A stretch of DNA of 12,856 bases from an uncultured Elioraea sp. (GTDB lineage Bacteria > Pseudomonadota > Alphaproteobacteria > Acetobacterales > Acetobacteraceae): positions 1 through 12,856 of the forward strand of contig CALKJX010000242.1 in assembly GCA_937995555.1 (NCBI GenBank), in the 5' to 3' direction. Below, piece after piece: positions 6,615 through 12,856 of this stretch. Both the position numbers and the translations under genes were made by a program. The notes under the pieces were generated by a model. The model saw only the letters and a program-made list of their open reading frames with translations, was not told the DNA's origin and searched no databases. Position 1 is the first letter of the stretch. Each line of letters starts with the position of its first letter.

Positions 6615-7457
6615 ATGAGCACCGAGATCACCGAGGCGCGCGCGCTGGCCGAGGCGCTGGAACACCGGTTCGGCGAAGCCGTGGAGGTACCGGCCGAAGT
6701 GCCATGCGAGGCGCTGCTGCGGCTGGCGACGCGCGCCTCGAACCGCCGCTACCGGTCCGATCCGGTGGACCCGCGGCTGGTGCGCGTGCTGGCGGCGTGC
6801 GCGCTCTCGGCGCCGACCAAGTCCGACCTCCAGCAGGCCGACATCGTGATCATCCAGGACCGGCCCTTGCGCCAGGCGATCGAGGCGCTGCTGCCGGGCA
6901 ATCCGTGGGTGGCGAAGGCGCCGGTGCTGCTGGTGTTCTGCGGCAACAATCGACGCCAGCGGCGCCTGCACGAGCTCCGCGGCCATCCCTTCGCCAACGA
7001 TCATTTCGACCCCTTCTTCAACGCCTCGGTCGATGCGGCGATCGTGCTCTCGGCCTTCGTGCTGGCCGCCGAGTCGGTCGGGCTCGCGACCTGCCCGATC
7101 AGCGCAATCCGCGACCATGCGGCCGAGGTGTCGCACCTGCTCGCGCTGCCCGACCATGTCTTCCCGGTCGCCGGCCTGGGGATGGGCTGGCCGGACGGCG
7201 CGGCGCCGGTCTCGCCGCGCCTGCCGCTCTCGGTGACCGTGCACACCGACCGTTACGACGAGACCGGGCTCGATCAGGCGATCGCCGCCTATGACGCGCG
7301 GCGCGAGGCGATCCGCCCGCACAGGCAGCGCGACGTGGAGACGTTCGGGACCGCCGCGACCTACGGCTGGAGCGAGGACAAGGCGCGGCAATACGCGACC
7401 CCGCAGCGGGCGGATTTCGGTGCCTTCGTGCGCGGCAAGGGGTTCAAGCTGGACTGA
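6615..7457 (+). CDS. NfsA-like flavin nitroreductase family protein
   Basis: The 280-residue protein fits the nitroreductase superfamily, FMN-dependent NAD(P)H oxidoreductases that act on nitro compounds, quinones or flavins. Features in order are a basic FMN phosphate-binding segment RASNRRYRSDPV (residues 40-51), LSAPTKSDLQ (64-73), the core helix SVDAAIVLSAFVLAAESVGLATCPI (138-162) and a C-terminal GMGWPDGAAPVSPRLPL loop (189-205). The length and the GWP-PRLP ending resemble the NfsA/FRP group rather than the short NfsB group. I chose the ATG at 6615 because GGAGG lies 6 bases upstream and the family N-terminus follows. Longer readings run through non-coding sequence. It is the first gene of the accessory block, 71 bases before the aldehyde dehydrogenase. 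The natural substrate is unknown. Confidence 0.9.
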   Translation: MSTEITEARALAEALEHRFGEAVEVPAEVPCEALLRLATRASNRRYRSDPVDPRLVRVLAACALSAPTKSDLQQADIVIIQDRPLRQAIEALLPGNPWVAKAPVLLVFCGNNRRQRRLHELRGHPFANDHFDPFFNASVDAAIVLSAFVLAAESVGLATCPISAIRDHAAEVSHLLALPDHVFPVAGLGMGWPDGAAPVSPRLPLSVTVHTDRYDETGLDQAIAAYDARREAIRPHRQRDVETFGTAATYGWSEDKARQYATPQRADFGAFVRGKGFKLD

Positions 7458-7464
7458 CCCGCCC

Positions 7465-7492
7465 TTGACCCGGCGCGGCGCCGGACGATGAT
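7465..7492 (+). promoter_or_regulatory. Possible promoter with palindromic spacer before the aldehyde dehydrogenase
   Basis: TTGACC (7465-7470) and GATGAT (7487-7492) are 16 bases apart, and most of the spacer is an inverted repeat, CCGGCGC-G-GCGCCGG (7470-7484). It could be a regulated promoter with an operator between the boxes, or a weak terminator of the nitroreductase gene. Short GC palindromes are common at this base composition. Confidence 0.25.
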
Positions 7493-7515
7493 CCGCGCCA
7501 CGCGACCGATCCCCC

Positions 7516-7520
7516 GGAGG
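7516..7520 (+). promoter_or_regulatory. Shine-Dalgarno sequence deciding the aldehyde dehydrogenase start
   Basis: GGAGG ends 8 bases before the ATG at 7529 but only 2 bases before the in-frame ATG at 7523. The second ATG is therefore the better start. Confidence 0.7.
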
Positions 7521-7528
7521 AGATGCTG

Positions 7529-8956
7529 ATGTACGCCACACTCGAAATGCTGATCGACGGCAAGTTCACCCGCGGCTCCTCCGGCAAGAGCGAGCCGGTG
7601 ATCAACCCGGCGACGGAGCAGACGCTGGCCGAGCTGCCGCACGCCGCGAAGTCCGACCTCGAGGCCGCGGTCGCCGCCGCCGAGAAGGGCTTCAACGCCT
7701 GGAAGGCGATGAGCGCCTATGACCGCTACCGCATCCTGCGCAAGGGCGCGGAGATCCTGCGCGGGCGCGCGGATGCGATCGCGAAGATCCTCACTATGGA
7801 GCAGGGCAAGATCATCGCCGAGGCGAAGATCGAGGTGGTCACCTCGGCCGACATCCTCGACTGGTACGCCGAGGAGGGGCGTCGCGCCTATGGCCGGATC
7901 ATTCCGGGCCGGATGGCCGGCGTGCGCCAGATGGTGATCAAGGAGCCGGTCGGCATCGTCGCCGCCTTCACGCCCTGGAACTTCCCGGCGCTGACGCCGA
8001 TGCGCAAGATCGCCGGCGCGCTCGCGGCCGGCTGCTCGCTCATCCTCAAGCCATCCGAGGAGACGCCCGGCACCGCGGTCGAGGTCGCGCGCTGCCTGCA
8101 GGAGGCTGGGCTGCCGGAAGGCGCGCTGAACGTCGTGTTCGGCGTGCCGGCGGAGGTGTCCTCCTACCTGATCGCGCATCCGAAGGTGCGGAAGATCTCG
8201 TTCACCGGTTCGACCGCAGTGGGCAAGCAGCTGATGAAGCTGGCGGCCGACGGGATGAAGCGCACGACCATGGAGCTCGGCGGGCACGCGCCGGTGATCG
8301 TGTTCGACGACGTCGATGCGGCGTCGGTCGCGAAGATCGCGGCCGGCGGGAAGTACCGCAATGCCGGCCAGGTCTGCATCTCGCCCACGCGGTTCTTCGT
8401 GCATGAGAGCAAGTACAAGCAGTTCGTGGACACCTTCACCGAGGTCGCGAGCGGACTGAAGCTCGGCGACGGGCTCGATCCGACGACGCAGATGGGACCG
8501 ATGGCGAATGCGCGCCGGCTCGAGGCGATGGACATGTTCGTGTCGGACGCGAAGGCCAAGGGGGCGAAGGTGCGCACCGGTGGCGAGCGACCGGCGAACC
8601 AGGGCTTCTTCTACAAGCCGACGGTGCTGGCGGACGTGCCGGCCGAGGCGCGCATCATGACCGAGGAGCCGTTCGGCCCGCTCGCGCCGATCGTCCCCTT
8701 CAAGTCCTTCGACGAGGTGGTCGAGCGCGCCAACGGCGTCGCTTACGGGCTCGCGGCCTATGCGTTCACCAATGACGAGAAGCGCGCGACGGCGATCGCC
8801 GATGCCTTGCAGTGGGGCATGGTGGGCGTGAACAGCCTGGCCGTGTCCACGCCGGAGACGCCGTTCGGCGGCATCAAGGACTCGGGCCATGGCAGCGAGG
8901 GCGGCATCGAGGGGCTGGAGGCGTACCTGAACGTCAAGTTCGTCTCGCAGGCGTGA
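7529..8956 (+). CDS. NAD(P)-dependent aldehyde dehydrogenase, succinate-semialdehyde type
   Basis: This 475-residue cytoplasmic enzyme belongs to the aldehyde dehydrogenase superfamily, oxidising an aldehyde to a carboxylate. Catalytic residues are present: Asn151 in FTPWNFPALTP, Glu249 in TMELGGHAPVIVF and the nucleophile Cys283 in NAGQVCISPTR. The cofactor block FTGSTAVGKQLM and the C-terminal EEPFGPLAPIVPF and ETPFGGIKDSGHGSEGG blocks are intact. Motif spelling is closest to succinate- or glutarate-semialdehyde dehydrogenases (GabD-like), but substrate specificity in this superfamily cannot be fixed by eye. The start at 7529 is chosen from the GGAGG spacing. The gene lies between the nitroreductase and the TRAP transporter, which suggests a role in catabolism of the imported compound. 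A 103-base gap with palindromes separates it from the transporter. Confidence 0.93.
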   Translation: MYATLEMLIDGKFTRGSSGKSEPVINPATEQTLAELPHAAKSDLEAAVAAAEKGFNAWKAMSAYDRYRILRKGAEILRGRADAIAKILTMEQGKIIAEAKIEVVTSADILDWYAEEGRRAYGRIIPGRMAGVRQMVIKEPVGIVAAFTPWNFPALTPMRKIAGALAAGCSLILKPSEETPGTAVEVARCLQEAGLPEGALNVVFGVPAEVSSYLIAHPKVRKISFTGSTAVGKQLMKLAADGMKRTTMELGGHAPVIVFDDVDAASVAKIAAGGKYRNAGQVCISPTRFFVHESKYKQFVDTFTEVASGLKLGDGLDPTTQMGPMANARRLEAMDMFVSDAKAKGAKVRTGGERPANQGFFYKPTVLADVPAEARIMTEEPFGPLAPIVPFKSFDEVVERANGVAYGLAAYAFTNDEKRATAIADALQWGMVGVNSLAVSTPETPFGGIKDSGHGSEGGIEGLEAYLNVKFVSQA

Positions 8957-8961
8957 GAGAA

Positions 8962-8986
8962 GGGTTGGGGGGCTTGGGGGGAAGGG
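8962..8986 (+). other. G-quadruplex-type G-run cluster
   Basis: Four G-runs of 3, 6, 6 and 3 bases separated by TT, CTT and AA lie just after the aldehyde dehydrogenase stop codon. This fits the simple rule for an intramolecular G-quadruplex on the + strand and in the mRNA. It overlaps the first palindrome. Confidence 0.5.
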
Positions 8987-9046
8987 CCAATGGCCCTTTC
9001 CCCCATCAAGACATAACCCGGGGGAAGGGCCATTGGCCCTTCCCCC
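8976..9046. repeat. Two near-identical palindromic repeats before the TRAP genes
   Basis: Copy 1 (8976-9004) has 14-base arms around A8990 with one mismatch. Copy 2 (9020-9046) has perfect 13-base arms, GGGGGAAGGGCCA and its complement, around T9033. They share the AAGGGCCA-N-TGGCCCTT core and are separated by 15 bases. Such twin GC-rich hairpins resemble REP-type intergenic elements, or they could act as an mRNA-stabilising or attenuating structure between the dehydrogenase and the transporter. Whether other genomic copies exist cannot be seen here. Confidence 0.65.
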
Positions 9047-9059
9047 AGACCCCTATCCC

Positions 9060-9548
9060 ATGAACCTCCTCCCCGACCTGGCCAAGCCGCTCCGACTCGT
9101 CGTCGGCGTCCTGTTCGCCGCGATTGTTGCGCTCACGATCGCCCAGGTGGGGTTCCGCTACCTGGTCGGCGCGCCGCTGATCTGGAGCGAGGAACTCTCG
9201 AAGCTCCTGCTCGTCTGGATGGTGTTCCTCGGCGCCGCCGCCGTCGCCTTCGACGGCAAGCACCTCGACGTCGATGTGCTCTTCAAGGCCCTGCCCCCCG
9301 TGGCCCGCCGCGCCGTGCGCTGGTTCAACCTCGCCGTCGCCGTTGCCTTCTTCGCCGCCATGGGCTGGTTCGCACTCGAGATCATCGAGATCGAGAGCTG
9401 GGCCTCGCTCGGCGCCACCGGACTCAGCGCCGCCTGGGTGCGCGCTCCGGCCGCCGTGGGCGCGGCCCTCATCATCGTCTTCCTGATCCTCCGCCGCATC
9501 GCCGGCGGCTGGCGCGACTCGCCCGACGACGGATCGAAACCGCTGTGA
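9060..9548 (+). CDS. TRAP transporter small membrane subunit (DctQ-type)
   Basis: DctQ-type proteins are the four-helix inner-membrane partners of the large TRAP permease. The 162 residues show four hydrophobic segments at about 12-32, 47-64, 87-107 and 122-146. The family segment APLIWSEELSKLLLVWMVFLGAA leads into the second helix, with an acidic-basic FDGKHLDVDV loop after it. The ATG at 9060 gives a natural N-terminus but has no Shine-Dalgarno sequence. An in-frame TTG at 9033 lies inside the second palindrome and would add nine residues (MALPPDPYP); its only purine-rich lead is the palindrome arm. The gene ends in a 4-base overlap with the large subunit, showing translational coupling. 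Confidence 0.9.
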   Translation: MNLLPDLAKPLRLVVGVLFAAIVALTIAQVGFRYLVGAPLIWSEELSKLLLVWMVFLGAAAVAFDGKHLDVDVLFKALPPVARRAVRWFNLAVAVAFFAAMGWFALEIIEIESWASLGATGLSAAWVRAPAAVGAALIIVFLILRRIAGGWRDSPDDGSKPL

Positions 9549-10828
9549 CCGCCGCGCTGATGCTCGGGCTGATGGTGGTCCTGCTCATGGCCGGGCTGCC
9601 GGTGGCCTTCGCCATGGGGGCGATCTCGGCGCTCTACCTGTTCGCTGCCGATATCGACATCGGCATGCTGACGCAGCGCTCCACCGCCGCGGTCAACTCG
9701 TTCCTGATCCTCGCGATCCCGTTCTTCTACCTCGCCGGCGAACTGATGAACGCCTGCAAGCTGACCGACCGGGTGATCGCGCTTGCCCGCGCCATGGTCG
9801 GCCATCTCCGCGGCGGACTTGCACAGATCAACATCCTCTCCTCGATGATCTTTGCCGGCATGTCGGGCTCGGCCACCGCGGATGTCGCCGCACTCGGCTC
9901 GATCCTGATCCCGTCGATGAAACGCGAAGGCTATCCGGCCGGATTCGCCGCCGCCGTGACCACCGCCTCTGCGATCGTCGGGCCGATCATACCGCCCTCG
10001 ACGGCGATGATCATCTACGCGGCCCTGGCCGACGTCTCGGCCGGGCGGATGCTGCTCGCCGGCATCCTGCCGGGGGTGACCATCATCCTGGTGCAGATGG
10101 TGTTCGCCTGGATCATGGCCGCGCGGCATGACTTCCCACGCTACCCGCGCGCGACGCTTTGCGAGGCGGCCGCGGCCGCGCGTGGCGGCGTGCCGGCGGT
10201 GCTGCTGCCCGGCATCATCGTCGGCGGCATCCTGACCGGCGTGTTCACGCCCACCGAGGCCGCTGCGGTCGCCGTGCTCTATGGTCTCATTCTCGGCATG
10301 GTGGTGTACCGCAACGTCTCGATCGCCCAGGCGGGCGCGCTGTTCATCCATGTCGGGCTGGCGAGCGCGCGCATCCTGTTCATCGTCGCGATCGCCTCGG
10401 CATTCTCGTGGGTGATGCTGCGCGAGCAGGTGCCGCAGACCCTAGCCGCAGCCCTCGCCGGCATCAGCACCGATCCGCAGGTGATCATGGCGATCATGAT
10501 CGTGTTCCTGCTCGCGGTCGGGATGTTCATGGTCGCGTCCTCGGCCGAGATCGTGCTCGCGCCGATCCTCGCACCGGTGGTGGCCTCCTTCGGCATCGAT
10601 CCGGTGCACTTCGGCGTGCTGATGGTGTTCGTGCTCATCGTCGGCGGCGGCACCCCGCCCGTCGGCGTGCTGATGTTCATCGCCCAAGACATCGCCGGGA
10701 TCGGCTTCGGCGAGATGCTGCGCGCGATGCTGCCCTGGTACATCCCGCTCGCCGTCGCGATCCTGCTGATCGCCTACATCCCCGGCATCAGCCTGCTGAT
10801 CCCCGACCTGGTGTTCGGCCCCGCCTGA
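9545..10828 (+). CDS. TRAP transporter large permease subunit (DctM-type)
   Basis: This 427-residue, highly hydrophobic protein is the ion-coupled translocation subunit of a tripartite ATP-independent periplasmic transporter, with about a dozen predicted membrane spans. Family blocks are present: FFYLAGELMNACKLTDRVI, FAGMSGSATADVAALGSILI followed by PSMKREGY, IVGPIIPPSTAMIIYA, GVFTPTEAAAVAVLYGL, and GIDPVHFGVLMVF with GGGTPPVGVLMFIAQ near the C-terminus. The last block is somewhat unlike the common form, which has NLAIGLLTPPVG. Translation starts at a GTG overlapping the small-subunit stop (GTGA), as is usual for coupled dctQ-dctM pairs. The transported substrate is not predictable from this subunit. 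The creatininase-like gene follows after 16 bases. Confidence 0.95.
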   Translation: MTAALMLGLMVVLLMAGLPVAFAMGAISALYLFAADIDIGMLTQRSTAAVNSFLILAIPFFYLAGELMNACKLTDRVIALARAMVGHLRGGLAQINILSSMIFAGMSGSATADVAALGSILIPSMKREGYPAGFAAAVTTASAIVGPIIPPSTAMIIYAALADVSAGRMLLAGILPGVTIILVQMVFAWIMAARHDFPRYPRATLCEAAAAARGGVPAVLLPGIIVGGILTGVFTPTEAAAVAVLYGLILGMVVYRNVSIAQAGALFIHVGLASARILFIVAIASAFSWVMLREQVPQTLAAALAGISTDPQVIMAIMIVFLLAVGMFMVASSAEIVLAPILAPVVASFGIDPVHFGVLMVFVLIVGGGTPPVGVLMFIAQDIAGIGFGEMLRAMLPWYIPLAVAILLIAYIPGISLLIPDLVFGPA

Positions 10829-10844
10829 TGCACGAGGACCCACG

Positions 10845-11654
10845 ATGCCCAAGCACCGACTGAAGGACATGACGTTTCTCGAGTTCGCCGAGCGGATCGC
10901 GCACGAGAAGCCGGTGATCCTGATCCCGCTCGGCAGCCAGGAGGAGCAGGGGCCGATCTGCCCGATGGGCGACTGGATGCTGACCGAGGCGCTGGCCGAC
11001 CGCATCGCCGCGCAGGCGGGCGCTGTCGTCGCGCCGACCATCCCATTCGGCTACGCCGACTACTTCCGCCCTGTCCCCGGCGGCATCCAGTTCCGCGCGG
11101 GTACGTTCCGTGCCGTGCTGCGCGACGTGTGCGACAGCTTCCTCGACCACGGGCTCGACCGGCTTCTCGTGTTCAATGGCCATTCCGGCAATCACCCGCT
11201 GGTCGACGAGACGCTGCGCGTGCTGCGCGCCGAGCGCGGCGTGGTGGTGCCGTGGGTGAATGTGTGGCGCATGATCCCGCCGGAGCTGTGGAAGGCCGCG
11301 CATGGCGAGAACGCGGGCCGCGCGCAGGGCCATGGCGCCGACCCGATGACCTCGGTCTATCTGCACGTGTTCCCCGGGCTGATGCGCCCCGATCTCGCGC
11401 AGGCGCCGAACCCGGGGCGGATGCTGCTCGGCCTGCCGACGGCGGGGCTCGCGGCGGTACGATTCAAGGGGATGGACGTGAACGTGCCGATCGACGTGAC
11501 CGACCACTGCGACAACGGCATCGTCTCGGGCGACCCGGCGCTCGCCTCCGCCGAGGCCGGCCGGGCCTTCGCCGATCACATCGTTGCCACGACGGTCGCG
11601 CTGGTGGAGCATCTCAAGACCATCGATCCGCGCAGCCAGGGAGGGAGACCATGA
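10845..11654 (+). CDS. Creatininase-family metal-dependent amidohydrolase, variant metal site
   Basis: The 269-residue protein belongs to the creatininase/FAPy-deformylase family, binuclear metal enzymes that hydrolyse cyclic or linear amide bonds. Recognisable blocks are IPLGSQEEQGPICPMGD (residues 27-43), FNGHSGNHPLVDE (110-122) and GHGADPMTSVYLHV (162-174). Compared with the canonical GSxEQHGPHLPLGTD block, Glu33 and Asp43 are kept, but the metal-binding His is Gln35 and the loop is one residue shorter. His113 is kept, and the usual later Glu region is replaced by Asp166 and Met168. It may therefore be a separate subfamily with a different metal arrangement or substrate. It lies between the TRAP permease and the solute-binding gene, overlapping the latter by 4 bases. 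A catabolic hydrolase for the imported compound is the best guess; true creatininase activity is not supported. Confidence 0.85.
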   Translation: MPKHRLKDMTFLEFAERIAHEKPVILIPLGSQEEQGPICPMGDWMLTEALADRIAAQAGAVVAPTIPFGYADYFRPVPGGIQFRAGTFRAVLRDVCDSFLDHGLDRLLVFNGHSGNHPLVDETLRVLRAERGVVVPWVNVWRMIPPELWKAAHGENAGRAQGHGADPMTSVYLHVFPGLMRPDLAQAPNPGRMLLGLPTAGLAAVRFKGMDVNVPIDVTDHCDNGIVSGDPALASAEAGRAFADHIVATTVALVEHLKTIDPRSQGGRP

Positions 11655-12634
11655 GGCTCGACCGTCGGACCGTCCTGAGGGGCGCCCTTGCGGCGCCGTT
11701 CGTCGCCAACGCCGCCGTCGCGCAGGGGACCGAGATCCGGTTCGGCACCTGGGCGCGCGAGGGCGAGGCGCAGTTCGTCGCCGCGACGAAGTTCAAGGAG
11801 GTGGTCGAGGCCGGGGCGCAGGGACGGCTGCGCGTCACGGTCTATGGCGGCAACCAGCTCGGCACGCCGGCCGAGATGCTGGCACAGCTCGCGACCAACA
11901 CCACGCAGGTGATGGCGAGCGGCGATCCCGGCATCCGCGAGATCGAGTATCTCGCCCTGCCCTATCTGATGCGGGGGCTGGCGAACCATCTCGCTGTGCT
12001 CGAACTGCCCGAGTCGGCGAAGTGGCAGGAGGATCTGGTGCGGCGCCGGCGCGTGCGTCTCTTGGGGTTCCAGCCGCGCAATCCGCGCCAGATCAGCGCC
12101 AACAAGGTGATCAACACGATCGAGGATCTGCGCGGGTTGAAGCTGCGCAGCCCCGAGCAGGACTATTACGTGCAGTCGATCGCCGCGCTGGGCGCACGCC
12201 CGACACCGATGGCGTTCAGCGAGGTCTATCAGGCCTTGCAGCTCGGCGTGGTGGACGGGCAGGAGAACCCGATCGAGACGATCTGGGCCTCGAAGTTCTT
12301 CGAGGTGCAGAAATGCGTGGCGATGATCGACTACATCGCCAAACCCGCCTACGTGATGGTGGGCGAGCCGTTCTGGAACCGCCTGAGCGCCGCTGACCGC
12401 GAGCTGCTGCGCCGTGCCGAGTCCGAGAGCCGCACCGCGGCTGCTTCGATCATGCCGGGCCAGGCGACGGAGGTCCTCGACAAGTTCCGTGCCGCGGGAT
12501 TGGCGATCACCTATCCCGACAAGGCGCCCTTCATCGCCGCCACGCAGAAGGTGCGTGACGAGCTCGGCACCAGGATCTGGGGCGCAGAACTCTATCGCCG
12601 CATCGTCGAGATCGGCGCGCGCCAGATCGCTTAG
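11651..12634 (+). CDS. TRAP transporter solute-binding protein (DctP-type)
   Basis: This is the periplasmic receptor that delivers substrate to the TRAP membrane subunits. The 327 residues begin with a Tat-like signal peptide, DRRTVLRGALAAPFVANA, with a twin-arginine motif at 5-6 and a probable cut after AVA near residue 24. Mature family features are VYGGNQLGTPAEML, GFQPRNPRQISANKVI, IEDLRGLKLRSPEQ and VYQALQLGVVDGQENPIE. Arg146 and Arg166 match in position the Arg pair that contacts the ligand carboxylate in characterised DctP proteins such as SiaP, so the ligand is probably an organic acid. The ATG overlaps the creatininase stop (ATGA) and has GGGAGA just upstream. The C-terminus is complete, and an IS element begins about 16 bases later. 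Confidence 0.94.
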   Translation: MRLDRRTVLRGALAAPFVANAAVAQGTEIRFGTWAREGEAQFVAATKFKEVVEAGAQGRLRVTVYGGNQLGTPAEMLAQLATNTTQVMASGDPGIREIEYLALPYLMRGLANHLAVLELPESAKWQEDLVRRRRVRLLGFQPRNPRQISANKVINTIEDLRGLKLRSPEQDYYVQSIAALGARPTPMAFSEVYQALQLGVVDGQENPIETIWASKFFEVQKCVAMIDYIAKPAYVMVGEPFWNRLSAADRELLRRAESESRTAAASIMPGQATEVLDKFRAAGLAITYPDKAPFIAATQKVRDELGTRIWGAELYRRIVEIGARQIA

Positions 12635-12649
12635 TTGGTGGGGTTGGGT

Positions 12650-12856
12650 TGACGTGCTCCCGGAGGTTCCGGCCGGGGACGAGTTGGGTCCGTCGAGGAG
12701 CAGCGGACGATGCGCCGGAGCCGGTTCACCGAGGTTCGGGTCCTCGGGATCCTGAAGGAGCATGAGGCGGGGCGGTCGGCGGCGGAGCTGTGCCGGAAGC
12801 ATGGGATCAGCGATCAGGCGCTCTGCAAGTGGAAGGCCGCGTATGGCGGTCTGAAG
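12650..12856 (+). mobile_element. IS3-family insertion sequence, left end (cut by window end)
   Basis: A transposase gene of IS3 type starts at 12710. The stretch beginning TGACGTGCTCCC at 12650 could be the left terminal inverted repeat, since IS3-family ends begin with TG and the distance to OrfA is normal. The exact boundary is a guess without the right end. The IS stands directly behind the TRAP operon and may have cut off or displaced further genes. Confidence 0.5.
12710..12856 (+). CDS. IS3-family transposase OrfA, N-terminal part (cut by window end)
   Basis: Forty-nine codons are visible. The segments MRRSRFTEVRVLGILKEHEA and ELCRKHGISDQALCKWKAAYGG form the helix-turn-helix DNA-binding domain of IS3 OrfA proteins (HTH_Tnp_1 type). 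These proteins recognise the IS ends and are normally fused to the OrfB integrase by programmed frameshifting. A GAGGAG lies 9 bases before the ATG. The usual ISEATFYNWK motif reads ISDQALCKWK here, a mild variant. Whether the element is complete and active cannot be judged, because orfB and the right end are outside the window. Confidence 0.88.
   Translation, partial: MRRSRFTEVRVLGILKEHEAGRSAAELCRKHGISDQALCKWKAAYGGLK

Noticed and set aside
7361..8890. Open frame of 509 codons on the minus strand, opposite the aldehyde dehydrogenase
   Set aside because: Same composition artefact: Arg-, His- and Asp-rich, with no motif, opposite a fully conserved enzyme.
9006..9014. A copy of TCAAGACAT between the twin palindromes, shared with the repeat at 6413-6421
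   Set aside because: The core CAAGACAT also occurs by chance inside the permease coding sequence (10685-10692), so a shared operator is not supported.
8976..9046. CRISPR-like repeat pair
   Set aside because: There are only two copies, each palindromic over its full length, with a 15-base separator and no cas genes.
11576..12802. Open frame of 408 codons on the minus strand, opposite the solute-binding gene and the IS end
   Set aside because: It crosses from a conserved gene into an IS element without any shared domain, so it is a shadow.
1..12856. Search by eye for defence, toxin-antitoxin, phage, secretion or biosynthetic systems
   Set aside because: No characteristic domain or gene pair was found; the single lytic transglycosylase and the IS fragment are not enough to propose one.

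Overview
The window is very GC-rich, with strong G/C preference at third codon positions, and carries a core gene order typical of Alphaproteobacteria. It looks like a chromosomal piece of a Rhodospirillales or Acetobacteraceae-type bacterium. That placement is inferred from gene order and composition only; no rRNA or other marker gene is present.

Bases 1-5185 are core metabolism on the + strand. They hold the 3' half of fabD, then fabG, acpP and fabF (type II fatty acid synthesis), mltG (inner-membrane endolytic murein transglycosylase) and ispG (MEP isoprenoid pathway). Gaps are short except for the 165 bases before acpP, where a weak promoter can be proposed. Just behind ispG, at 5204-5595, lies what looks like a decayed gene for a small exported protein. 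It has a ribosome-binding site but a lost start codon and at least three frame breaks.

Bases 5596-6614 form a boundary zone. A perfect 26-base palindrome and a second hairpin lie between the decayed gene and a convergent minus-strand gene for a secreted SLT-type lytic transglycosylase (5721-6386). Its start codon lies inside one arm of a 9-base inverted repeat in a locally AT-richer region shared with the divergent nitroreductase gene.

Bases 6615-12634 are an accessory, probably catabolic, block on the + strand: an NfsA-like flavin nitroreductase, an NAD(P)-dependent aldehyde dehydrogenase of the succinate-semialdehyde type, the small and large membrane subunits of a TRAP transporter, a creatininase-family metallohydrolase with atypical metal-site residues, and a Tat-exported TRAP solute-binding protein. 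The last four are tightly spaced or overlap by 4 bases, so they are probably one transcription unit. The likely logic is uptake of an organic acid or amide, hydrolysis of an amide or lactam bond, and oxidation of an aldehyde. The substrate cannot be read from the sequence. Between the dehydrogenase and the transporter lie a G-quadruplex-type G-run cluster and two near-identical palindromes.

Bases 12635-12856 hold the left end of an IS3-family insertion sequence with the start of its OrfA transposase, cut by the window edge. I saw no CRISPR array, tRNA, rRNA, phage module or defence system. The most unusual items are the start-codon hairpin, the twin palindromes, the decayed gene and the variant creatininase inside a TRAP operon.
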